Part shown: piece after piece, positions 1 through 5,158 of the stretch | Position numbering within the stretch: position 1 is the first letter of the stretch | Layout: every line of letters begins with the position of its first letter | DNA from: a bacterium | Lineage (GTDB): Bacteria > Patescibacteriota > UBA1384 > CAJBMM01 | DNA: 5,623 bases | Assembly (NCBI GenBank): GCA_027364665.1 | Contig: DAHXOW010000012.1 | Span: 1 to 5,623, forward strand | Direction: 5' to 3' | The notes under the pieces: generated by a model | Databases searched by the model: none | What the model was told of the DNA's origin: nothing | What the model saw: only the letters and a program-made list of their open reading frames with translations | Translations under genes and position numbers: made by a program

Positions 1-24
1 AATAGCAACAGCGGTCTTTATTAT

Positions 25-897
25 TTAGGGCGTCGGGCTGACTGTTTGGGTCGGCGTTGCTGTGCTTGCCGGGGTTGCCGCCGTCAGCTGTTTTAAGTCA
101 TTGGAAAACTTTGCCAGATCATTTTTGGCCTGCGCCATATCGGCCCGGAAATTGGCCAAGTCGACTTTGGCGTTCTGGAAGGCCGTTCTGGAGATAGTTC
201 CGGTCGTCGGGCTTATTTGATCGGCCTGTGTTTGTGCGTTGTTCAACGCCTCCTTTGCGCTGTTCAATTCCTGTTGATAAGCGGACAGATCGGCAGATAG
301 GGCCGTTGTGTTCTGATTATTTTTTTGGGCGTCTTGAATCGCCTTCTGGAGATTGGGGACGAAATTTTGGGCTTTACTTAGCAGGTTCTGAGCCTGGTCG
401 ATAATCAGACCGAGCTCCAATTGCGGCATAACCGAACGGAATACGCCCAGATTGAAAATCTCCTTTTCCAGGGCTCGAGCCGAATCAATTGAAGAAACCG
501 CAGCGATCTGGTTGTCTAAATTCTGCAGATCGGCCAACTGACTCTCGGCCGAGGCTTTCAGAGAAGCGATTTGGCTGGCGGTCAGCCGGGAATCGTTTTC
601 CAGGCGGTTCAGAAAATTGTTGATAACAATCGTCCTTTGATTAAGGTATTCGGTCAGAAAATTCTTGGCCCTGTCTGCCTTCTGGTTTTGGGCGGCGTTT
701 TTGTAGTCGTTTAAGGCATTATTTACCTGATTTTCGGCTTGCGACATCGTCTGGCCGATTCCGGAATTATTGTTATTTGATCCGCCGTTTCCGGCAGCGG
801 CATTCGGCATCTGTTGGCTGGCTAAAGCCGGGCCGACAATCGCTAACTCGGTCGCTATCGTAATGGTGGAAATAATTGTTTTTAATTGCTTGTTCAT
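25..897 (-). CDS. Exported coiled-coil protein of unknown function
   Basis: This 290-aa protein is not recognised as a named family. The N-terminus is a plausible signal peptide: basic MNKQLK, a hydrophobic stretch at about residues 7-25, and an ALA-S signal-peptidase I type cleavage site after residue 26. A Glu at residue 17 inside the hydrophobic core is slightly odd. Residues about 27-45 are Gly/Asn-rich and flexible. Residues about 48-270 are Ala/Gln/Asn/Leu-rich with heptad-like spacing, as in long helices or coiled coils. The last 18 or so residues form a Thr/Pro/Ser/Ala tail ending SPTP. It has no visible catalytic motif or sortase signal. The ATG start is supported by an AAGGAGAGG Shine-Dalgarno with a 7-nt spacer. 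It follows the 119-aa membrane protein gene by 14 bp, so the two are probably co-transcribed. I infer an extracytoplasmic structural or adhesion-like role, with low confidence. The gene call itself is firm. Confidence 0.85.
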   Translation of the reverse strand: MNKQLKTIISTITIATELAIVGPALASQQMPNAAAGNGGSNNNNSGIGQTMSQAENQVNNALNDYKNAAQNQKADRAKNFLTEYLNQRTIVINNFLNRLENDSRLTASQIASLKASAESQLADLQNLDNQIAAVSSIDSARALEKEIFNLGVFRSVMPQLELGLIIDQAQNLLSKAQNFVPNLQKAIQDAQKNNQNTTALSADLSAYQQELNSAKEALNNAQTQADQISPTTGTISRTAFQNAKVDLANFRADMAQAKNDLAKFSNDLKQLTAATPASTATPTQTVSPTP

Positions 898-904
898 TTG
901 ATTT

Positions 905-913
905 CCTCTCCTT
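905..913 (-). promoter_or_regulatory. Strong Shine-Dalgarno for the 290-aa gene
   Basis: AAGGAGAGG on the minus strand lies 7 nt before the ATG at 897. It overlaps the TAA stop codon (912-914) of the upstream 119-aa gene, which suggests translational coupling of the pair. It also shows that this organism uses SD-led initiation at least for this operon. Confidence 0.75.
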
Positions 914-1271
914 ATATGGACGGTTGGCTGCTGTTCATGTTGACCGTACTGTTCATGTTATTAACCGCGCTGTCAAACTGGGAAAGATCGCTGTTAATTT
1001 CATCGGTTAAGCTGTTAATGTTTTCAGTCGAAGCCGGACTGGTAGTCGGATTAACCGTCGGACTGGCCGGAGCGGGTGTGCTCTGGCTCGTCGATTGACT
1101 GACCGAAGAATTGTTATTTTGTTGATAATTGGTTTGCGAATACCAGCTTGCGCCGATTGCCACTAAAGCCACTATCGCCAAACCGAGGATCCACCAGCCA
1201 AGAACACTTGATTTTTTAGTCTCGGGTTTTAAATTTTCCGGGTCCGTTTGATTCTGCTGTTCTTCCGTCAT
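912..1271 (-). CDS. Small single-pass membrane protein with Ser/Thr/Pro linker
   Basis: This 119-aa protein of unknown function has a polar, acidic N-terminus (residues 1-17), KK at 19-20, and one clear transmembrane helix at about residues 23-43 (starting VLGWWILGLAIVALVAIGA). A long Gln/Ser/Thr/Pro/Asn-rich low-complexity stretch follows (about 45-83), and a short amphipathic C-terminal helix (about 84-110) ends in an Asn/Ser-rich tail. The charge pattern suggests N-in/C-out topology, so the linker and terminal helix would sit outside the cytoplasm. The ATG has an SD (AAGGGG, 7-nt spacer). It is the first gene of a likely two-gene operon with the exported coiled-coil protein, whose Pro/Thr-rich tail resembles this linker in composition. 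I infer that the two may work together at the cell surface, this one as membrane anchor. No family could be named. Confidence 0.8.
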   Translation of the reverse strand: MTEEQQNQTDPENLKPETKKSSVLGWWILGLAIVALVAIGASWYSQTNYQQNNNSSVSQSTSQSTPAPASPTVNPTTSPASTENINSLTDEINSDLSQFDSAVNNMNSTVNMNSSQPSI

Positions 1272-1278
1272 TTTTTTG

Positions 1279-1284
1279 CCCCTT
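1279..1284 (-). promoter_or_regulatory. Shine-Dalgarno for the 119-aa gene
   Basis: AAGGGG on the minus strand lies 7 nt before the ATG at 1271. It supports this start codon over any internal one. Confidence 0.6.
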
Positions 1285-1323
1285 TTCTTTAAGTCATTTC
1301 TTAATAATTATTGCCTAGTTGAT

Positions 1324-1351
1324 ATTTTATTTTTTTTGTCAGTTTTTGCAA
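1324..1351 (-). promoter_or_regulatory. Candidate promoter of the 119-aa/290-aa operon
   Basis: On the minus strand, TTGCAA (1346-1351, 4 of 6 matches to the -35 consensus) and TAAAAT (1324-1329, 5 of 6 matches to the -10) are separated by 16 nt. The predicted start of transcription is near 1317, giving a leader of about 45 nt that contains the SD. The spacer is very A-rich. This sits in the 154-bp divergent region shared with the TetR gene, where a TetR dimer could affect both directions. It is a consensus match by eye only. Confidence 0.4.
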
Positions 1352-1387
1352 TATGGCGGTCAGTCCCTTGATCATAAAACAACCTTA

Positions 1388-1417
1388 TTGACAATTTACG
1401 GTTACTGAGTCATCAAT
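1388..1417 (+). promoter_or_regulatory. Candidate promoter of the tetR-like gene
   Basis: A perfect TTGACA -35 box (1388-1393) is followed after an 18-nt spacer by a weak -10 (ATCAAT at 1412-1417). Transcription would begin at about 1424-1426, on or beside the ATG at 1426, and no SD precedes that ATG, so the mRNA would be leaderless. Two short palindromes lie here: TGAGTCA (1406-1412) and TAGTACTA (1419-1426). Either could be part of an operator for autorepression, but both are too short to be convincing alone. Confidence 0.4.
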
Positions 1418-1425
1418 GTAGTACT

Positions 1426-1959
1426 ATGAACAATAAAGATAAACTGATTTCCGTTGCCGCTCTGGAAATGGGACGATCGGGATATAACGGCTACACATTT
1501 GACCAATTGATTGCCACAACCGGTATCGTCAGAAGCAATGTCTATTACCACTTCGCGGACAAAGCCTCGCTGGGGCTTGCTGTATTAAATTACTGGAAGG
1601 ATGTTTATCTGAAATTGATTGATAATACTTTGGGACAAAAACAGCTTTCTTTTGAAGAAAGATTATCCGCCTTATTGGACCGGCTTAAAAGGTTCCAGTC
1701 GGCAACCGATTGTCTGGGTGAACCGATGACCCGCATTGCCACCGACCTAAACACGGAGCAATCCCGGGAAATCTGCCGACAAACCTATCTTGCCTTTCTC
1801 GATTCTTTAAAAGAAGACCTTCCGGAAGAAGAGGCGACGGCTTTGCTGTTTGCCGGAATCGGCGCCTTATCCGCCTGCCGGGCTTTGGACGATCCGTCTC
1901 AATTGGACAGGCTTGATTCCTTCAAATATCTCATTGATCAGCTTAGCGACAAGGGCTGA
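1426..1959 (+). CDS. TetR/AcrR-family transcriptional regulator
   Basis: This 177-aa protein is slightly short for the family, usually about 190-210 aa. The N-terminal DNA-binding domain (about residues 5-54) is typical: a first helix (residues 4-16), then a helix-turn-helix over about 24-43 ending in the family signature VYYHFADK (39-46) and continuing SLGLAVL. The C-terminal region (about 55-177) is helical and diverged, as expected for the dimerisation and ligand-binding domain. The ligand cannot be guessed. The ATG at 1426 has no SD but fits a leaderless transcript. Being divergent from the surface-protein operon, it may control that operon and itself. This is inference from position. The TGA stop at 1957-1959 lies 45 bp before the Panacea pseudogene. 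Confidence 0.9.
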   Translation: MNNKDKLISVAALEMGRSGYNGYTFDQLIATTGIVRSNVYYHFADKASLGLAVLNYWKDVYLKLIDNTLGQKQLSFEERLSALLDRLKRFQSATDCLGEPMTRIATDLNTEQSREICRQTYLAFLDSLKEDLPEEEATALLFAGIGALSACRALDDPSQLDRLDSFKYLIDQLSDKG

Positions 1960-1990
1960 TATGTGTTTTTCTGTTAACGTAAAAATACCC

Positions 1991-1997
1991 AGGAAAG
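1991..1997 (+). promoter_or_regulatory. Shine-Dalgarno for the Panacea antitoxin remnant
   Basis: AGGAAAG ends 7 nt before the ATG at 2005 and fixes that start as the original one. I found no convincing -35/-10 pair in the 45-bp gap after the TetR gene, so transcription may read through from tetR or come from a promoter I could not recognise. Confidence 0.5.
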
Positions 1998-2004
1998 TAA
2001 TCGG

Positions 2005-2570
2005 ATGGAAAAATATTTATTGAGTATTGCCAAGCAGGTATTGAGTTCTCAGGCTGAGGGTTTGAGTAAGGTTCGTTTTGCTAAAACACTTTATTTTGTA
2101 CATAAAACACTGGTTCAGAAGAATCTGAGTAATGTAAAAGACCTTGGTTTTATCAGGATGCCGCTTGGCCCGGTTCCGATCGGTTTTATGGAGTTGGCAG
2201 ATAGTCCCGAGATAAAAACCAGCGATATCCCCACACCATTAATTTACAACCAACTACAATATTCTCTTAATGACGGGTCTTCCGTGACACATGACCAAAG
2301 GTACGTTGAAATAAAAAAATCGTCAATCGACTAAATCATCTGTCCACCAGCGAATTGGTTGAACAGAGCCATCAAGAAAACTCATGAAAAAATCATAAAA
2401 ACGGAAAGAAATATTTCTTAACCACTGATGATCTGTCGCGAGTCTTTTCAATAACTGATAAGAAACCCCTCGATCCGATTATTGATAATCAGCGTTTCCA
2501 ATCGTACCTGGTAAAAGGGATGCTTGATGAAATTGTAGATGAAAGCACCGCTTTGGAGTATCCGGATTAA
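2005..2570 (+). pseudogene. Broken Panacea (DUF4065/SocA-like) antitoxin gene
   Basis: The first part (2005-2334) encodes 109 aa with Panacea-domain features: FAKTLYFVHKTL near residues 25-36 and MPLGPVPIGFMEL at about 52-64, matching the usual L.K.LYF and YGP.v regions. After the A7 run at 2313-2319 the reading continues in the -1 frame: KKIVNRLNHLSTSELVEQSH, then ENS and an in-frame TGA (2385-2387). The same frame then runs on to TAA at 2568-2570 (for example KKYFLTTDDLSRVFS, ending EYPD). The SH...W pattern near the domain end is common in this family, so the TGA probably replaces a TGG Trp codon. Restoring one A and the Trp gives about 188 aa, a normal size for a Panacea protein. These antitoxins neutralise the toxin encoded next door, here a Fic remnant starting 6 bp later. 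Family assignment is by recalled motifs. The two lesions are read directly from the sequence. Confidence 0.75.
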
Positions 2571-2576
2571 TTTTTT

Positions 2577-3257
2577 ATGGATATCTCTCTTTCAAAAGAT
2601 GATGTCGTTACTCGGTTATGGAACGCTTATAAAAAATCGCCGGAGTATAAAAATAAGGGGATGGTTGAGGCAATACCGCCACACCATTTGTGCGTCGAGA
2701 AACAAGAGAAAATCGGGCTGCGTGATATATACAATAAGTTTATTACCGCCTTAGAAAATACTTCCGACGCAAATCTTAAACTCAAAGAAAGAACCGTCGG
2801 TGACTGGAAAGCAGAGTGGAGAAATATGCACGAATTACTCTTTCACCACATTTTAAAAGAGCGTGGAAGATGGAGATCGTGTGACGTGCGTTAAATTCCT
2901 GTTGCAAAAGAAGTTCCTAGGCAGATAGACGAGCTGGCTTATAATTTGATTCAACTTATCTCAGAAAATTACCATAGTATTGATGACCAGTCACGGGTCT
3001 TAGCAAGGATTCATTACACATTTATTCGAATTCACCCATTTACCGATGGCAACGGAAGGATTGCTAGAGCAATTACTGATCAGTTGGCTATCTATTTTGG
3101 ACTTCCACCGGCAATGTCCGGATATCCGAGATTGGATACCAAACGCAGAGAAAACTACCATAAAGCAATCCGCGCATGCATTGCCGATCCAGAGTATTCC
3201 GATTTAGCCGCATGGATCAAGGGATACATCGAGATGCGGTTGAGCGATATCGCTTAA
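2577..3257 (+). pseudogene. Fic-domain toxin gene interrupted by an in-frame stop
   Basis: One reading frame from ATG 2577 to TAA 3255-3257 would give 226 aa but is cut by TAA at 2892-2894 (codon 106). The N-terminal piece contains NMHELLFHHILKERGRWRSC, matching the region before the Fic core. The C-terminal piece continues IPVAKEVPRQIDEL and carries the canonical motif HPFTDGNGRIAR (3033-3068), whose His is the catalytic base and whose D/E-GNGR part holds Mg-ATP. Fic enzymes of this type transfer AMP from ATP to a target protein. I see no [S/T]xxxE[G/N] inhibitory motif, consistent with control by the separate Panacea antitoxin upstream. The 5' fragment lacks the active site. The 3' fragment has no ATG before the motif and no SD, so active enzyme is unlikely. 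No SD precedes 2577; translation was probably coupled to the antitoxin. A sequencing error at one base is the main alternative. Confidence 0.8.
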
Positions 3258-3308
3258 TCATTTCATCAAGATTTTTGTAGTTTTTCATAATATATATAGC
3301 TAGTACCG

Positions 3309-4499
3309 TTATCTTTTAATTTTGTTTTTCGATCTAGCTTCTTTGAATGATTCGTCAAAAATTTCGTAATAGTCGGCATAGATGTATTTTTGGGCATAGT
3401 CAGAATTTCCTAGTGGTTCTAGGATTTTTAGATCTCGCAAACGATCGATTACTTTATAAGCACCTGGTTTGGTAAAGCCAGTCCACTTCATTATTTCAGC
3501 AACACCCACGATCGGTTGGCCGTATAGTTTGCGGACGATTTCTAGAGTTGAATCGGCTGATTTTTTGCCAAGTTTTTGCATTTTGGCAAAATCGCAATCT
3601 CGGAGCGCAGTAATTTTGGCACAAGTCTCAATAGACGATTCAGCAATCTCTGCTACTCCTTCAAGAAAAAATTTTAGCCATTGATAAATCTGCGTATCTT
3701 CGTCATGGTAGCCCTGTAGTTTTTCGTAGTACAGCTTCTGGAATCTTTTAAAATAGCTCGATAGATAAAGAACGGGCAGCTCCAGAAGTTGCGCGTGGTG
3801 GATATAAAGCGCAATTAACATCCGTCCTGTCCTGCCATTTCCATCGGAAAAGGGGTGGATTGTTTCAAATTGCGCGTGAATTAACCCAGCCTTAATAAGC
3901 GATGGGTAGTTGTCTTCAGTGTGAATGAATTTTTCAAGATCATTGAGGGAATTTTGCATATCGTGTGGCGCAGGCGGAACGAAAGAAGCATCAGCTGGCG
4001 TCTTGCCACCGATCCAATTTTGGGAAACGCGAAATTCACCCGGATAGGGATGTTGAGTTGATCTGGCTTCAGTCATTAACCTTTGGTGAATTTCCTTGAT
4101 CATTCGAAGCGAGATTGGCAGAGTCTTGGTTCTTTCAATGCCATAATTAACTGCATCGACATAATGAACAATATCATCAACGTCCGGACTCAAGCGAAAT
4201 TTGTCTTCGGTGACCGGCGCGGCTACGACATCTTGAAGTGTCGCTTTGGTTCCTTCAATTTGGCTAGAGTAAGCCGCATCTTTTTTCACAAACATCAATA
4301 GAAAGAAATTTTTATCCGGAAGAAGTCTGGTAATTCCATCAAGTTTTCCAACCAAACGAATCGCTTTCTCGTGTACTTTGTATAGTTCAGGACTAATCTC
4401 AAAACCACCTTTTGGTGGAAATTCAAAAGGAGTGAAGGCGCGATATCCCTTCGGTTGCATCACATATCTACCTATTTGTACTTTGTTTACTTCTTTCAT
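3309..4499 (-). CDS. Fic-family protein adenylyltransferase, self-inhibited, with winged helix
   Basis: This intact 396-aa protein has the usual layout of the large class II Fic proteins. An N-terminal Fic_N-like region (about 1-100) holds the inhibitory helix motif SSQIEGT (78-84, fitting [S/T]xxxE[G/N]), whose Glu blocks productive ATP binding. A substrate-flap region GEFRVSQNWIGG (154-165) is followed by VPPAPHDM, then the catalytic motif HPFSDGNGRTGR (215-226, His215 catalytic). A C-terminal winged helix-turn-helix lies at about 315-376 (GVAEIMKWTGFTKPGAYKVI at 332-351). The established activity of this group is AMP transfer from ATP to protein hydroxyls, sometimes with reversal. The targets here are unknown. 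The ATG at 4499 has no SD, but a strong promoter places the transcript start about 6 nt upstream. The gene converges on the broken Panacea-Fic pair, leaving 51 bp between stops. The winged helix and the palindromic promoter suggest autoregulation. Confidence 0.93.
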   Translation of the reverse strand: MKEVNKVQIGRYVMQPKGYRAFTPFEFPPKGGFEISPELYKVHEKAIRLVGKLDGITRLLPDKNFFLLMFVKKDAAYSSQIEGTKATLQDVVAAPVTEDKFRLSPDVDDIVHYVDAVNYGIERTKTLPISLRMIKEIHQRLMTEARSTQHPYPGEFRVSQNWIGGKTPADASFVPPAPHDMQNSLNDLEKFIHTEDNYPSLIKAGLIHAQFETIHPFSDGNGRTGRMLIALYIHHAQLLELPVLYLSSYFKRFQKLYYEKLQGYHDEDTQIYQWLKFFLEGVAEIAESSIETCAKITALRDCDFAKMQKLGKKSADSTLEIVRKLYGQPIVGVAEIMKWTGFTKPGAYKVIDRLRDLKILEPLGNSDYAQKYIYADYYEIFDESFKEARSKNKIKR

Positions 4500-4508
4500 G
4501 GTAATGGC

Positions 4509-4529
4509 AACATAATATCATATTATGTT
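4509..4529 (+). promoter_or_regulatory. Perfect 21-bp palindrome, candidate operator of the fic-like gene
   Basis: The sequence has two perfect 10-bp arms (AACATAATAT and ATATTATGTT) around a single central C at 4519. It covers the -10 element and most of the spacer of the fic-like promoter, where a bound dimer would block RNA polymerase. The near absence of a loop argues for a protein-binding site rather than an RNA hairpin. The likeliest ligand is the winged helix of the encoded Fic protein. A regulator encoded elsewhere is the alternative. Confidence 0.6.
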
Positions 4530-4541
4530 TACCTTTGTCAA
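4512..4541 (-). promoter_or_regulatory. Promoter of the intact fic-like gene
   Basis: On the minus strand, a perfect TTGACA (4536-4541), an 18-nt spacer and TATTAT (4512-4517, 5 of 6), preceded by TGA, give an extended -10. The predicted start of transcription is an A near 4505, leaving a leader of about 6 nt before ATG 4499, too short for an SD. This is the best consensus promoter in the window. Confidence 0.65.
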
Positions 4542-4633
4542 ATGAGGTAACCTGTTTGTTTATGCTTCACACCATATATTTTATCACTTTGCATTGCCCG
4601 AGAGAATAACATGTAGTGGTTCAGCACACTTCA

Positions 4634-4662
4634 TTGACTAAATAGCCGGCTTTGGTTAACAT
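4634..4662 (+). promoter_or_regulatory. Candidate promoter of the PAP2 gene
   Basis: TTGACT (4634-4639) and TAACAT (4657-4662) are separated by 17 nt. The predicted start of transcription is at 4669-4670, which is the A of the ATG at 4670. No SD precedes any candidate start. The promoter therefore supports 4670 as a leaderless start. Confidence 0.45.
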
Positions 4663-4669
4663 ACTCTGG

Positions 4670-5158
4670 ATGAATGGTCTGATGATCTTTTTTGCCAAAT
4701 ATTTCATTTATCTGGCCGCCGTTTTGGGGCTGGTCGGTTTTTTTGGAGTCGGTAAAAAGGAAAAAGTCAAAATGGCTGTTGATTTTGTCCTGACCGCCGT
4801 CCTGGCTTTCCTGTTCTCCTGGATCGGCGGAAAACTTTATTACGATCCCCGGCCGTTTGTCGTACATCACATCACCCCTTTGGTTGCCCATGCTGCGGAT
4901 AACGGGTTCCCTTCGGATCACGCCACTTTGTCTTTTTTAACCGCATTGGTGGTTTTGCATTACAACAAAACAATCGGCTGGATAATGATCGCCGTTTCTT
5001 TACTGATCGGTATAAGCCGGGTCTATGTCTCGGTACACTCGCCGATTGACATTATCGGGGGAATGGCAATCGGAGGATTAGCCTATCTGATAACTTTGTA
5101 CTTCAGCCGTGGACCGCGCTTTTATCGTTCGTTCTTAAAAGCGTTTCAGGCCGATTGA
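4670..5158 (+). CDS. PAP2-family membrane phosphatase, likely undecaprenyl-diphosphatase type
   Basis: This 162-aa polytopic membrane protein carries the three PAP2 phosphatase motifs: KLYYDPRP (55-62), GFPSDHATLS (79-88, with the PSDH variant typical of BcrC-like enzymes) and SRVYVSVHSPID (116-127). His84 and His123 are the expected catalytic histidines and Arg61 and Arg117 bind phosphate. Hydrophobic helices at about 4-26, 34-52, 85-98, 102-115 and 126-145 fit the small six-helix PAP2 fold. Such enzymes remove phosphate from lipid pyrophosphates such as undecaprenyl-PP, recycling the carrier for cell-wall synthesis. Phosphatidylglycerol-phosphate or another lipid phosphate is possible here. 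The frame is open to a TTG at 4652, adding 6 residues. I prefer ATG 4670 because the promoter would start the transcript there. ATG 4682 is a third option. The 3' end overlaps the convergent hydrolase gene by 13 bp. Confidence 0.9.
   Translation: MNGLMIFFAKYFIYLAAVLGLVGFFGVGKKEKVKMAVDFVLTAVLAFLFSWIGGKLYYDPRPFVVHHITPLVAHAADNGFPSDHATLSFLTALVVLHYNKTIGWIMIAVSLLIGISRVYVSVHSPIDIIGGMAIGGLAYLITLYFSRGPRFYRSFLKAFQAD

Noticed and set aside
886..1098. 70-aa plus-strand open frame opposite the 119-aa membrane protein
   Set aside because: It lies antisense to a gene with an SD, promoter and clear membrane topology. It has no SD of its own and looks like a composition shadow.
1406..1412. TGAGTCA palindrome as the TetR operator
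   Set aside because: It has only 3-bp arms, whereas TetR operators normally have arms of about 6-10 bp. No extended dyad surrounds it.
2385..2387. Selenocysteine or host-wide UGA recoding (including UGA as Gly in some CPR lineages)
   Set aside because: Trp, not Gly or Sec, is the expected residue. No selenocysteine-insertion-type stem is evident just downstream. TGA acts as a normal stop in the PAP2 gene of this window.
2539..2754. 71-aa plus-strand frame across the antitoxin-Fic junction
   Set aside because: It overlaps, in another frame, sequence that clearly encodes the Panacea end and Fic start. It resembles no protein family.
3243..3254. Perfect 12-bp palindrome AGCGATATCGCT at the end of the Fic remnant, considered as a terminator
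   Set aside because: It has no loop beyond a 4-bp stem, lies inside the coding sequence and is not followed directly by a T run. I see no convincing terminator between the convergent genes (3258-3308).
4545..4553. AGGTAACCT palindrome upstream of the Fic promoter
   Set aside because: It is only 4-bp arms around one base, frequent by chance, and outside the core promoter. It could be a secondary site but cannot be supported alone.
4631..4921. 96-aa minus-strand frame opposite the PAP2 gene, plus the plus-strand frames at 3469-3684 and 4083-4301 opposite the Fic gene
   Set aside because: All lie antisense to genes with multiple conserved motifs and have no supporting features.
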